Source: Saccharomonospora viridis DSM 43017
GTDB lineage: Bacteria; Actinomycetota; Actinomycetes; Mycobacteriales; Pseudonocardiaceae
Direction: 5' to 3'
Assembly: GCF_000023865.1 (NCBI RefSeq)
Contig: NC_013159.1
Coordinates: 3,436,001-3,500,000, forward strand
DNA length: 64,000 nucleotides
Shown: positions 1 through 8,759 of the stretch, piece by piece
How positions within the stretch are numbered: position 1 is the first letter of the stretch
How the letters are laid out: every line of letters begins with the position of its first letter
Made by a program: the position numbers and the translations under genes
Notes under the pieces: generated by a model
Told to the model about the DNA's origin: nothing
Databases searched by the model: none
The model's input: only the letters and a program-made list of their open reading frames with translations

Positions 1-1527
1 CGGCATGGCCGAGGCGTCGACCACGCGCAGGTTCTCCGTGCCGTGCACACGCATACTCTTCGGGTCGACGACGGACATCTCGTCGATGCCCATGCGCGCC
101 GAGCACGAGGGGTGGTAAGCGGTTTCGGCGTCGCGGGCGACCCAGTCCAGGATCTCCTGGTCGGTCTGCACCGTGGGTCCCGGGGAGATCTCGCCGCCGT
201 TGAACTCGTCGAGGGCGGGCTGCTTCAGGATCTCGCGGGCGACGTGGATGGCCTCGACCCACTCCTTGCGGTCGTTCTCCGTGGACAGGTAGTTGAACCG
301 CAGCGCCGGCTTGGCCTTGGGGTCGACCGACTTGATCTTGACACTGCCCCGGACGTCCGAGTACATCGGTCCGATGTGGACTTGGTAGCCGTGCGGGACC
401 TCGACCTGCGTGCCGTCGTAACGCACCGCGACCGGCAGGAAGTGGAACATCAGGTTCGGGTAGTCGACCACGTCGTTACCGCGCACGAACCCACCGGCCT
501 CGAAGTGGTTGGTCGCCGCGGGGCCGGTGCGGGTCAGCAGCCACTGCAGACCGATCTTCGGACGGTTGCGCAGCTTGAGCGCGGGGTTGAAGGTCACCGG
601 CTGCTTGCAGGCGTGCTGCACGTAGACCTCGAGGTGGTCCTGGAGGTTCTCACCGACACCGGGCAGATCCTGCACGATCGGGATGCCGAGCGGCTGCAGG
701 TGACGCGGGTCGCCCACGCCGGAGAGCTGGAGCAGCTGCGGCGTGTTGATCGCCCCACCGCAGAGGATGACCTCACCACCGTAGATGTTCTCCGACTTGC
801 GACGGCCGAATCGAGTGACCGATACGCCGATGGCCTTCTTGCCGTTGAACAGCACTTGGTTGACGTGCGTCAGGCACTGCACCGTGAGGTTGGGCCGGTG
901 CTTGACCGGGTGCAGGTACGCCCGCGAGGCCGACCAGCGCCGACCGTTCTTGATGTTGCGGTCGAACGCCGCGAAACCTTCCTGCTGGTAACCGTTGACA
1001 TCGCTGGTGAGCGGGTAACCGGCCTGCTTCGCGGCCTCCAGGAACGCGCCGAACAGCGGGTTCTTCATGGGACCGCGTTCCAGCCACAGCGGACCGTTGT
1101 CGCCCCGCCACTGGTCACCACCGGCACGGCAGTTCTCCATGCGCTTGAAGTACGGCAGGCAGTGGGCGTAGTCCCAGGTCTCCATGCCCGGGTCGGAGGC
1201 CCAGCGCTCCAGGTCCATCGGGTTACCGCGCTGGAAGATCATGCCGTTGATGGAGCTCGACCCACCGAGCACCTTGCCACGACCGTGGTACACGCGGCGG
1301 CCGTTCATGTACGGCTCGGGCTCGGATTCGTAACGCCAGTCGTACAGCGGGTTACCGATGACCATGGTCAGCGCCGCCGGCATGTGGATGAGGATGTCCC
1401 AGATCCAGTCGGGACGACCGGCCTCCAGCACGAGGACGTTGACCGACGGGTCGGCGCTGAGCCGGTTGGCTAGCACGCATCCTGCCGATCCGCCACCTAC
1501 GATGATGTAGTCATACTTTTTGGCCAC
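1..1527 (-). CDS. betA: Choline dehydrogenase (GMC oxidoreductase), C-terminus outside window
   Basis: FAD enzyme that oxidises choline to betaine aldehyde, the first step of glycine betaine synthesis. Reading from a GTG at 1527, the dinucleotide-binding motif GGGSAG is at residues 11-16. GMC signature 1 ([14 protein letters not shown]) is at 82-95 and signature 2 ([15 protein letters not shown]) near 256-270. The visible 509 residues end at a VVDASAMP motif, so roughly the last 40-60 residues of a 550-570 residue family member lie outside. GTG is preferred because AGAAGGG sits 8-10 bases upstream and only 4 bases separate it from the betB stop, so betB-betA form one operon. The substrate is inferred from the betB neighbour; other GMC alcohol oxidases share these motifs. 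Confidence 0.9.
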   Translation of the reverse strand, partial: MAKKYDYIIVGGGSAGCVLANRLSADPSVNVLVLEAGRPDWIWDILIHMPAALTMVIGNPLYDWRYESEPEPYMNGRRVYHGRGKVLGGSSSINGMIFQRGNPMDLERWASDPGMETWDYAHCLPYFKRMENCRAGGDQWRGDNGPLWLERGPMKNPLFGAFLEAAKQAGYPLTSDVNGYQQEGFAAFDRNIKNGRRWSASRAYLHPVKHRPNLTVQCLTHVNQVLFNGKKAIGVSVTRFGRRKSENIYGGEVILCGGAINTPQLLQLSGVGDPRHLQPLGIPIVQDLPGVGENLQDHLEVYVQHACKQPVTFNPALKLRNRPKIGLQWLLTRTGPAATNHFEAGGFVRGNDVVDYPNLMFHFLPVAVRYDGTQVEVPHGYQVHIGPMYSDVRGSVKIKSVDPKAKPALRFNYLSTENDRKEWVEAIHVAREILKQPALDEFNGGEISPGPTVQTDQEILDWVARDAETAYHPSCSARMGIDEMSVVDPKSMRVHGTENLRVVDASAMP

Positions 1528-1531
1528 TGCT

Positions 1532-3019
1532 TCATCCCTTCTTCTCCGGCCCGGCGAACCAGCGCATAGGAGCCGGGTTGATGTTGTGGTAGATGTGCTT
1601 GGCCTCGCGGTATTCGTCGAGACCGTACGGTCCGAGTTCCCTCCCGATGCCGGATTTACCGAAGCCGCCCCATTCGGCCTGCGGCACGTACGGGTGAAAG
1701 TCGTTGATCCACACGGTTCCGTGACGCAGAGCGTTCGCCACCCGCTGCGAACGGGACGCGTCGTTGGTCCACACCGCGCCCGCAAGACCGTAGTCGGTGT
1801 CGTTCGCAAGCCGGATGGCCTCGGCCTCGTCGCTGAACCTTTCGACCGTCACAACGGGACCGAAGACTTCCTCACGCACGGCCGTCATGTCGGCGGTGCA
1901 GTCGGCGAACACGGTGGGGCGGAGGAAGAACCCGTTGGCGAGTTCCGGTTCGGACGGACGCTTCCCGCCCGCGACGAGCCGCGCACCCTCCGCGATGGTG
2001 CGTTCGATGTAGCCTTCAACCTTCGCCCGGTGTTCGGCGGAGATGAGCGGGCCGCATTCGGTGCGCTCGTCGAGACCGTTGCCGAGCCGGATGGCGTCGG
2101 CACGCCGACCCAGTTCGGCGACGAATTCGTCGTGAATGGAGTCCTGGACGATCAGTCGCGCACCCGCCGAGCACACCTGTCCGGAGTGGATGAACGCGGC
2201 GGCGAGCGCATAGTCGACGGCGGTGTCGAAATCGGCGTCGGCGAACACGATGTTGGGGTTCTTCCCGCCCAGTTCGAGGGCGACGCGTTTCACCCCCTCG
2301 GCGGCCAACGCCATGATCTTCTGACCGGTGGCCAGTCCCCCGGTGAACGACACCAGGTCGACGTCCGGGTGTCGCACCATGGCCGAACCCACGGTCTCAC
2401 CGTCACCGAGCACGAGGTTGACCACACCGGGAGGAACGCCGGCCTCCTCCAGCAATCCCACCAACGTGATCGTGGTGAGTGGGGTCAGTTCGCTGGGCTT
2501 GAGCACCATGGTGTTGCCCGCGGCCAGCGCGGGGGCGATCTTCCAGGAGATCTGGAGCAGTGGGTAGTTCCACGGCGCGATGAGCGCGCACACCCCGACC
2601 GGTTCGTAGACGACGCGACTGACCACCCCGGGGTCGCCGGTGTCCACCACACGTCCCGCGTCGGCGTCGGCCAGGCCCGCGTAGTAACGGAAGACGTTGG
2701 TGACGTCATCGACGTCGATACGTCCTTCGGCCAGTGTCTTGCCGGTGTCGAGGCTTTCCTGGCGGGCGATCTGTTCGCGGTCGCGTTGCAGCAGTTCCGC
2801 CACCCGCCGGAGCAGATCGCCGCGCTCTCTGGCCGATGTGGACCGCCAAGGACCGGAGTCGAAAGCACGCCGCGCGGCGGTCACCGCAGCGTCCACATCG
2901 TCCGGTCCGGCTTCGGACACGGTCGCCACCGTGCTGCCGTCGTAGGGGTTGAGCACAGCCCGGCCACCGGTGGGCTTCACAGCCTCGGTCCAGGCGCCGT
3001 CGATGTAGAGGTCTCTCAT
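1532..3019 (-). CDS. betB: Betaine aldehyde dehydrogenase
   Basis: NAD(P)+-dependent aldehyde dehydrogenase of 495 residues that converts betaine aldehyde to glycine betaine, an osmoprotectant. Visible family motifs are APWNYPLLQ (cofactor-domain entry), the general-base segment LELGGKNPN (Glu about residue 260), the catalytic segment [10 protein letters not shown] (Cys about 294) and EEVFGPV near the C-terminus. I chose ATG 3019 ([10 protein letters not shown]) because it matches the usual N-terminus. The frame stays open upstream to about 3295, and the GGAGG at about 3036-3040 is rather far (15 nt) from this ATG, so a slightly different start is possible. It precedes betA by 4 nt and is transcribed away from a TetR gene across a 240-bp operator-rich region. 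Confidence 0.92.
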   Translation of the reverse strand: MRDLYIDGAWTEAVKPTGGRAVLNPYDGSTVATVSEAGPDDVDAAVTAARRAFDSGPWRSTSARERGDLLRRVAELLQRDREQIARQESLDTGKTLAEGRIDVDDVTNVFRYYAGLADADAGRVVDTGDPGVVSRVVYEPVGVCALIAPWNYPLLQISWKIAPALAAGNTMVLKPSELTPLTTITLVGLLEEAGVPPGVVNLVLGDGETVGSAMVRHPDVDLVSFTGGLATGQKIMALAAEGVKRVALELGGKNPNIVFADADFDTAVDYALAAAFIHSGQVCSAGARLIVQDSIHDEFVAELGRRADAIRLGNGLDERTECGPLISAEHRAKVEGYIERTIAEGARLVAGGKRPSEPELANGFFLRPTVFADCTADMTAVREEVFGPVVTVERFSDEAEAIRLANDTDYGLAGAVWTNDASRSQRVANALRHGTVWINDFHPYVPQAEWGGFGKSGIGRELGPYGLDEYREAKHIYHNINPAPMRWFAGPEKKG

Positions 3020-3073
3020 AAGGCGGGCGTCCAGCCTCCCTCTCCATTCCTGTGACGCATGCCACAGATTTTG

Positions 3074-3109
3074 TGTACGTTTGTACATGCTATATGTACG
3101 CTCGTACAT
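3074..3109. promoter_or_regulatory. Pair of 14-bp palindromic operators upstream of betB
   Basis: Two copies of a TGTACG-centred palindrome, TGTACGTTTGTACA (3074-3087) and TGTACGCTCGTACA (3095-3108), begin exactly 21 bp apart, two helical turns, which suits cooperative binding of dimeric TetR-family repressors. They lie 55-90 bp upstream of the betB ATG, where its promoter should be, and overlap AT-rich TATA-like sequence that is rare in this genome. Binding by the adjacent TetR protein is inference. Confidence 0.6.
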
Positions 3110-3162
3110 AACGGAAGTGTGAGACTGACTAACCCTGCGCTTTACGTGGTGTGATGTCATGG

Positions 3163-3220
3163 ATTTGTGCGGCGGAACACCGCCGTGATTGATTGATTTG
3201 CACGGCGGAACACCGCCGTG
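3163..3220. promoter_or_regulatory. Second, different pair of direct-repeated palindromes before the TetR gene
   Basis: A 25-bp sequence (ATTTG-N2-CGGCGGAACACCGCCGTG) occurs at 3163-3187 and 3196-3220, offset 33 bp, with only the two bases after ATTTG differing. The second copy contains the perfect palindrome CACGGCGG-AACA-CCGCCGTG (3201-3220). They end 38 bp before the regulator's ATG. Lying between divergent genes, they are unlikely to be terminators; operators are more plausible. Their sequence differs from the TGTACG pair at 3074-3109. Confidence 0.55.
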
Positions 3221-3258
3221 TTCTTCAAGGCGCGCCGATCCGGAGGGGAGCCACGTAC

Positions 3259-3828
3259 ATGACGGCGCAGGGGGCGACAACACGTAAGCGCACACGCGGT
3301 CCCAACGACCCTGACCGACGCAACCGCATTGCCCGCGCGGCCATCACCGTCATCGCCGAACGCGGCATCAACGCATTGACCCATCGCATGGTCGCCGCCG
3401 AAGCCGGTGTGCCGCTCGGCTCGACCACCTATCACTTCGCCACGCTCGACGACCTCGTCGCCGTCGCTCTGGACGAAGCGGCACGACGCAACATCGACGC
3501 GCTGCGCGAATGGAACGCCGCGCTTCCGGAGGACGTGGACCTGGTGACCGCCCTCACCGATCTCGTCCTCGACTCGGTGACGAAGCAACGCGCCGACACC
3601 ATCGCCGAGTACAACCTCTACGCCCTCGCCCTTCAACGTCCCCACCTACGCAGGGCGGCGGTCGCCTGGGACAACGCGCTGGCGGACGTGTTCAGCACCC
3701 GCACCGATCCGCTCACCGGCAGGATGATCGCCACATTGACGTGCGGGTTGATGATGCAGACCGTACTCGGGGAAACCCCACCGCGTCGGGAGGACATCGA
3801 AGCGCTCTACCGACGCGCACTGGGCTAG
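3259..3828 (+). CDS. TetR-family regulator of the bet genes
   Basis: A 189-residue TetR-type repressor. The N-terminal helix-turn-helix region reads IARAAITVIAERGINALTHR then VAAEAGVPLGSTTYHF, the usual TetR recognition-helix pattern ending in YHF. The rest is the helical ligand and dimer domain. ATG 3259 is supported by GGAGGGGAG at 3242-3250. The gene is divergent from betB-betA, the common arrangement for BetI-like repressors that sense choline, so control of betBA and of itself is the likely role. I did not assign the name betI because local TetR regulators of betaine genes are varied. The ligand is unknown. Confidence 0.82.
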   Translation: MTAQGATTRKRTRGPNDPDRRNRIARAAITVIAERGINALTHRMVAAEAGVPLGSTTYHFATLDDLVAVALDEAARRNIDALREWNAALPEDVDLVTALTDLVLDSVTKQRADTIAEYNLYALALQRPHLRRAAVAWDNALADVFSTRTDPLTGRMIATLTCGLMMQTVLGETPPRREDIEALYRRALG

Positions 3829-3996
3829 AAGTCCGCCCGCCGAGGAACACGCACTCACATATCGATGACACGTTCGCGGGAACGGCAGCCCTTCCCGCTG
3901 TCAGGTCTTTTCCGGCATCCCCTCGGCCTGCGCGACGGACGAGGTCATGACGATGTTGAACATCGTCGTGGTAAGACCGCACCGACCGGTTGAACT

Positions 3997-4060
3997 GGCG
4001 CGCGGCGGCGGGATCCGAGGGCGGGGTACGAACTCGTACGATCCACCGCCGCCGCGCGCC
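3997..4060. terminator. Very GC-rich stem-loop between convergent genes
   Basis: The segment GGCGCGCGGCGGCGGGATC (3997-4015) pairs with GATCCACCGCCGCCGCGCGCC (4040-4060) apart from a small bulge. The loop contains a further inverted repeat, GTACGA-AC-TCGTAC (4026-4039). It lies between the convergent TetR and esterase genes and probably ends transcription from the TetR side. There is no U-run. Confidence 0.5.
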
Positions 4061-4070
4061 CGTCTCTCCC

Positions 4071-4105
4071 GGTCCCGACCACCGTTCCACCCGGTGGTCG
4101 GGACC
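4071..4105. terminator. Perfect 14-bp hairpin downstream of the esterase gene
   Basis: GGTCCCGACCACCG (4071-4084) and its exact complement (4092-4105) flank a 7-nt loop, ending 19 bp past the stop of the minus-strand esterase. It is probably the terminator for that gene and may act in both directions. Confidence 0.6.
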
Positions 4106-4124
4106 GACACGGTGCCGGTTCGGG

Positions 4125-5522
4125 TCAGTTCAATTCGCAGGTCGTCACCAGGTCCTGCGGGGTGGCGTCGGCCGGGCGAGGAATCGTGGCCGACTCGGGC
4201 AGCGGGGTGCCGTCGGCCAGGTAGGCCTCCAGGGCCTCGAAGGCCGTGCGGTGGCAAGGAGTCAGTGCCCGCAGCTGGTCGGGGTGCAGGTCGACGAACG
4301 AGTCGGTGTGCGTGCCGTCCTCGATGCGGTAGTACCGGTGCAGGTGTCCACGACCCTGCTTGCGCACCATCTCGGCGTAGACGTCGGAATCCTCGCTGAT
4401 CGGCAACAGCACGTCGAGCGTTCCGTGCAATGTCAGCAGCGGTTTGCCGATCTTGCCGGTGAGGCCGATGCGCTCGACCGCCTTGTGCACTTCCTTTGGC
4501 CGGCTCCGGTAGTCGTAGTCGGCGTCACACGCGGGCGTTCCCGGTTCGCAGTACGGCGTGCCCGCCTCGAGATCCCCGTCGAAGTCCGGGTCGATCTCCT
4601 CGCGGTAGATGCGCTGCGTCAGGTCCCAGTAGATCTCGTAGTGGGACTGCCACAGGAATTCCGAACCCTCGGGGAATCCGGCCGCGACCATCTCGGTATG
4701 CGCTTCCTCGGCGTCGGGGCCACCGGCGGCATAGCGCGGGTAAGCCGACAGCGTCGTGGGCAGGTACTCCACGAGGTTCGGCCCCTCCGCCGACCACAGC
4801 GTCCCTTCCCAGTCCACGCCGCCGTCGTAGAGCTCGGGGTGGTTCTCCAACTGCCAACGCACCAGATAGCCGCCATTGGACAGTCCGGTGACGAGCGTCG
4901 TCTCCGGAGCCCGGTAGTAGCGCTGGGCCACCACGGCCTTGGCCGCCCTCGTCAGTTGCGTGACGCGGTAGTTCCACTCCGCGATCGCGTCTCCGGGCCT
5001 CTCACCGTCGGTGTAGAACTCCACCCCGGTGTTGCCCTTGTCCGTGGCGGCGAACGCGTACCCCTTCGACAACACCCAGTCGGAGATCGCCCTGTCGTTG
5101 GCGTACTGCTCCCGGTTACCGGGTGTTCCCGACACGACCAGCCCACCGTTCCAGTTCTCCGGCAACCGGATGACGAACTGGGAGTCGTGGTTCCAGCCGT
5201 GGTTGGTGTTGGTGGTCGAGTCGTCGGGGAAGTAGCCGTCGATCTGCATTCCCGGCACCGCGTCGGGAACGGGGAGCGCTTCCTGCGTCAATCCGGCCCA
5301 GTCGTTCGGGTCGGTGTGTCCGGTGCGGACCGTTCCCGTCGTGGTGAGGTCGTCCAGACACGTCACCACCTGGTGTTGCGCGCCGGGAACGATCACCGGG
5401 TGCCCACCGGGGCAGTTCCACGTTCCGCTCAGGCCGGGCTCGGCACTGGCCGCGCTCGCACCGAGCAGAGGCGCGACGACAAGGAGAGAGGACACCACAG
5501 CCGTGGTGGTTTTTCTTCGCAT
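4125..5522 (-). CDS. Secreted alpha/beta hydrolase (tannase/feruloyl-esterase or 3-hydroxybutyrate-oligomer-hydrolase like)
   Basis: A 465-residue exported esterase. It starts with a clear Sec signal peptide (MRRKTTTAVVSSLLVVAPLLG, cleavage near ASAASA-EPG, about residue 28). The nucleophile elbow is GLSNGG (Ser about residue 240). Later, LLTLHGTLDVLLP is the usual acid strand and DGTHTDSF likely holds the His. ATG 5522 has GGAGGT 5 nt upstream. Cysteines around CNCPGG-like, CEPGTPAC and PCHRT segments suggest disulfides outside the cell. It is divergent from a PHB-depolymerase-type esterase with only 176 bp between starts, so the two may act on polymer and oligomer of the same substrate. The family name is uncertain and the substrate unknown. 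Confidence 0.7.
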   Translation of the reverse strand: MRRKTTTAVVSSLLVVAPLLGASAASAEPGLSGTWNCPGGHPVIVPGAQHQVVTCLDDLTTTGTVRTGHTDPNDWAGLTQEALPVPDAVPGMQIDGYFPDDSTTNTNHGWNHDSQFVIRLPENWNGGLVVSGTPGNREQYANDRAISDWVLSKGYAFAATDKGNTGVEFYTDGERPGDAIAEWNYRVTQLTRAAKAVVAQRYYRAPETTLVTGLSNGGYLVRWQLENHPELYDGGVDWEGTLWSAEGPNLVEYLPTTLSAYPRYAAGGPDAEEAHTEMVAAGFPEGSEFLWQSHYEIYWDLTQRIYREEIDPDFDGDLEAGTPYCEPGTPACDADYDYRSRPKEVHKAVERIGLTGKIGKPLLTLHGTLDVLLPISEDSDVYAEMVRKQGRGHLHRYYRIEDGTHTDSFVDLHPDQLRALTPCHRTAFEALEAYLADGTPLPESATIPRPADATPQDLVTTCELN

Positions 5523-5577
5523 CAATGACCTCCGGTTTCCGACAGCCCCCGCATCCGCGACACCGTAGAAGCCGCCG

Positions 5578-5593
5578 ACATTCCGGGGAATGT
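5578..5593. promoter_or_regulatory. Palindrome in the divergent esterase promoter region
   Basis: ACATTCC-GG-GGAATGT, with 7-bp arms, lies 56 bp from one start and 105 bp from the other in the shared promoter region of two divergent secreted esterase genes. It is a candidate operator for joint control; no regulator gene is adjacent. Confidence 0.4.
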
Positions 5594-5698
5594 GCTTGGT
5601 CCCCACACTCGCGCCCTGCGATGTGGCCGTCATTGACATGGCCCAGACCAGGGGGCCTTCTTACGGTGTGGGGAATCACAACGACGTGAGGAGGACCC

Positions 5699-6694
5699 GT
5701 GCGCATCTTCGCTCGTACGCGACATCTCCTGTTGCTGCTCCTGTCGGCCGTGCTCCTGGGCGCACCGGCGGCGCACGCAGCCCCACCAAGCACCACCGCC
5801 CCACCAAGCACCGCTGCCATCACGGAGATCCCCAACTTCGGTGACAACCCCGGCAATCTCCAGATGTTCCAGTACGTCCCCGAAGGTCTTCCCGAGGGCA
5901 GACCGGTGGTGGTGGTCCTGCACGGATGTACGCAGAACGCCACCGACTACGGCAACGACTCGGGCTGGGTCGAACTGGCCGACGCCTGGCAGTTCAGCCT
6001 CGTGCTTCCGCAGCAGCGATTGATCAACAACTTCAACTACTGCTTCAACTGGTTCGAACGGACCGACACCACACGCGGCAGCGGCGAGGTCGCCTCGGTG
6101 ATCAGCATGGTGGACTACGCGATCGACGCGGTCGGCGCCGACTCCTCCCGGGTGTATGTGACGGGACTGTCCGCAGGTGGCGGTATGACCTCCGCCCTGC
6201 TTGCGACCTACCCGGAACGGTTCGCCGGTGGCGGCATCGTGGCGGGGATCCCCTACCGGTGCGCCGCCGCTTTGTACGAGGCCTTCATGTGCATGAACCC
6301 GGGCAAGAACCTCTCCCCCTCCGCCTGGGGTGACCTCGTGCGCTCGGCGAGCTCACATGACGGGGCCTGGCCGACGGTGAGCATCTGGCACGGCAACGCC
6401 GACTACACCGTGGCCGTCGCCAACCAGCGCGAACTCATCGAACAGTGGACCAACGTGCACGGCACGGACGCCACCCCCGACCGCACCGACACGGTGGCCG
6501 GTTATCCGCGGGAGTTCTACGAGGACGCCAACGGCAACACGGTGGTCGAATCCGTGACGGTCACCGGCATGGGCCACGGTCAGCCGGTCGACCCCGGAAC
6601 CGGAGAGGGCCAGTGCGGCAGGACGGCGGCGCACGTGCTCGACGTGGACGTCTGCGCGGCATGGCACCTGGGCCAGACGTGGAATCTGTCGTGA
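5699..6694 (+). CDS. Secreted PHB-depolymerase-type esterase (CE1-like, short-chain PHA depolymerase family)
   Basis: A 331-residue exported alpha/beta hydrolase. The signal peptide MRIFARTRHLLLLLLSAVLL ends at AAHA-APP (about residue 28) and is followed by a short Thr/Pro linker. The oxyanion-hole segment VVVLHGCTQNA and nucleophile elbow GLSAGGGM (Ser about 158) match the PHB depolymerase / feruloyl-esterase CE1 family. WHGNADYTV carries the Asp and GMGHGQPV the His. There is no separate substrate-binding domain, so this is the short catalytic-domain-only form. Start GTG 5699 follows GAGGAGG. Substrates in this family range from polyhydroxybutyrate to acetylxylan and feruloyl esters, so PHB is not certain. 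Confidence 0.82.
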   Translation: MRIFARTRHLLLLLLSAVLLGAPAAHAAPPSTTAPPSTAAITEIPNFGDNPGNLQMFQYVPEGLPEGRPVVVVLHGCTQNATDYGNDSGWVELADAWQFSLVLPQQRLINNFNYCFNWFERTDTTRGSGEVASVISMVDYAIDAVGADSSRVYVTGLSAGGGMTSALLATYPERFAGGGIVAGIPYRCAAALYEAFMCMNPGKNLSPSAWGDLVRSASSHDGAWPTVSIWHGNADYTVAVANQRELIEQWTNVHGTDATPDRTDTVAGYPREFYEDANGNTVVESVTVTGMGHGQPVDPGTGEGQCGRTAAHVLDVDVCAAWHLGQTWNLS

Positions 6695-6700
6695 GCCCGC

Positions 6701-6736
6701 AGGGCCGGGGTGTTCGTCCCCACACACCCCGGCCCT
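6701..6736. terminator. Hairpin terminator between convergent genes
   Basis: AGGGCCGGGGTGT (6701-6713) pairs perfectly with ACACCCCGGCCCT (6724-6736) around a 10-nt loop, starting 7 bp after the depolymerase stop and ahead of the convergent acyl-CoA oxidase stop. Confidence 0.6.
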
Positions 6737-6786
6737 GGTTCACCGGTGACGTCCGTCCGACTCACCGGTGGAATCGGTCCCGTCGA

Positions 6787-8700
6787 TCAGGTCCAGTCCA
6801 GCATCGGCACCCGCACCAACGGCTCCGGGATCGCGAACGCGTCCACCAACGTCCGCGCGTGCGGACGCAGTTCGCGACACAACCGATTCACCCCCGCGAT
6901 CACGGACTTCGCCCTGGCGCTGGTCAACCTGCCGTGTTCCAGGAACCAGGCACGGTCGGCCTCGATCGTGGACAGCACGTACAGATCGCACACCTTGTCC
7001 AGCAACGCCTTCGCCTGCTCGTCGTCGCAACGTGCCACGGCCGCGACGAAGGAATCCAGTACGACCCGTTCGATGTGCACCCGAGCGCACCGGAGGACGT
7101 GATCGTGGGCGGCGTTGAACACCTCGAACGCGTCGTCCCGCGCGGCGGCGCGTAACCGGCGGGCCAGTCCTTCGAGGACGTGTTGTTCCCGGTCGGCGAA
7201 GAGTTTGCACTGCCAGGCCCGGTCGAACACCGCGGCGTCGTCCTCCCGGGCGGGGCTTGCGTCCACGAGTCGTTCCACGACCCGTCGCGCGGCCGTGCGC
7301 TCCATCACCGCTCCGACGAACTGTTCCGCCACGAACCTCACTGTCGCTAGTGGACTCAGATCCTCGAACTGGTGCTTGTAGTTGGTGAGCAATCCCTTCG
7401 CCACCAGCTGCAGCAGCACCGTGTTGTCGCCTTCGAACGTGGTGAACACGTCGGTGTCGGCCTTCAGTGACGGCAACACGTTCTCGGCCATGTAACCCGC
7501 CCCGCCGCAGGCCTCCCTCGCGGTTTGGATGGTGCTCGTCGCATGCCACGTGGCGATGGCCTTCAGTCCGGCGGCCCGGGACTCCAGTTCCCGCTGAGCC
7601 CGGTCGTCACCGCCTGCGGCCTCGTCGCCCTGTAGTTCCTCCAGCCGCGCGACGAGATCCTCCTGTGCGAAATGCAGCGCGTACGTCGTCGCCAATGCGG
7701 GAAGCAGTCGGCGCTGGTGGGAAAGGTAGTCCAGAAGCGCCACCTCGGTGCCGTCCGGGGCCGCGAACTGGCGGCGACGCTCGGCGTAGCGCACGGCGAT
7801 GGTCAACGCCCGTTTGGTGGCGCTACCCGCACTGCCCGCGATGCTGATGCGTCCCCGCACCAGCGTGCCCAGCATGGTGAAGAACCGCTTGCCGTCGCTG
7901 TCGATCGGACTGGAGTAGGTGCCGTCCTCGGCGACGTCGCCGTAACGGTTGAGCAGTGCCGTGCGAGGCACACGCACGTGGTCGAACGCCAACCGGCCGT
8001 TGTCGACCCCGTTGAGCCCGGCCTTGGGACCGTTGTCCTCGATCGTGACCCCGGGAAGCACCGAACCACGCTCGTCCCGGATCGGCACCAGCAGCGCGTG
8101 CACACCGTGCGTCGCACCGCCCGTCACCAGTTGGGCGAACACCACCGCCAGTCGACCGTCCCGGGCCGCGTTGCCGATGTAGGTCTTGTGCGCGAGCACA
8201 TCGGGACTGTGGACGACGAACTCGGCGGTGTCCGGGTCGTAGGTGGCCGTGGTCCGCAGACTCTGCACGTCGGAACCGTGCCCCACCTCGGTCATGGCGA
8301 AGCAGCCCAGCAACGAACCCGACATGATGTCGGGTAGGTAGCGATCGTGGTGCCAGCTCGTCCCCAACAGGTGCACAGCGCCGCCGAACAGCCCCCATTG
8401 CACCCCGGACTTCACCATGAGCGAGAGGTCACCGAAGCCGAGCGTCTCGGACGACACCACGGCGGCACAGATATCGCCCCCGCCACCGTATTCGGTGGGG
8501 AACCCCAGCCGTGGCTGTTCGGTTTCGGCGAGCGTACGCAGTTGCCGGGTGACACGCTCACGGTGAGCGTCGACACCGAGATGCGTCGTGTCGAAGGAGC
8601 CGCGCTCCGCTTCCACTTCCAGATACTTCCGGACGTCCCGGCGGACCTGGGCCCACCGACCGTCCAATATGCGCGTCAACTCCGCTGTCAGCGTGTCCAT
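6787..8700 (-). CDS. Acyl-CoA oxidase / acyl-CoA dehydrogenase family enzyme
   Basis: A 637-residue flavoprotein oxidising acyl-CoA to 2-enoyl-CoA in fatty-acid beta-oxidation. Its length, and the segments CFAMTEVGHGSDVQSLRTTA (FAD-binding loop), KTYIGNAARDG and TFEGDNTVLL (with the probable catalytic Glu), resemble acyl-CoA oxidases more than the ~380-residue dehydrogenases. The last ~170 residues are the helical ACOX C-terminal region. ATG 8700 (MDTLTAEL) is preferred, although GGAGG lies only 2 nt before it, so an upstream GTG cannot be excluded. It ends near the convergent depolymerase. A link to degradation of hydroxyalkanoate products is possible but speculative. Confidence 0.82.
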   Translation of the reverse strand: MDTLTAELTRILDGRWAQVRRDVRKYLEVEAERGSFDTTHLGVDAHRERVTRQLRTLAETEQPRLGFPTEYGGGGDICAAVVSSETLGFGDLSLMVKSGVQWGLFGGAVHLLGTSWHHDRYLPDIMSGSLLGCFAMTEVGHGSDVQSLRTTATYDPDTAEFVVHSPDVLAHKTYIGNAARDGRLAVVFAQLVTGGATHGVHALLVPIRDERGSVLPGVTIEDNGPKAGLNGVDNGRLAFDHVRVPRTALLNRYGDVAEDGTYSSPIDSDGKRFFTMLGTLVRGRISIAGSAGSATKRALTIAVRYAERRRQFAAPDGTEVALLDYLSHQRRLLPALATTYALHFAQEDLVARLEELQGDEAAGGDDRAQRELESRAAGLKAIATWHATSTIQTAREACGGAGYMAENVLPSLKADTDVFTTFEGDNTVLLQLVAKGLLTNYKHQFEDLSPLATVRFVAEQFVGAVMERTAARRVVERLVDASPAREDDAAVFDRAWQCKLFADREQHVLEGLARRLRAAARDDAFEVFNAAHDHVLRCARVHIERVVLDSFVAAVARCDDEQAKALLDKVCDLYVLSTIEADRAWFLEHGRLTSARAKSVIAGVNRLCRELRPHARTLVDAFAIPEPLVRVPMLDWT

Positions 8701-8759
8701 GGCCTCCAGCCTGCCGGAGGAGTCCGTCCCGCGCAGGACAAAACGATCACGAAGCCGGC

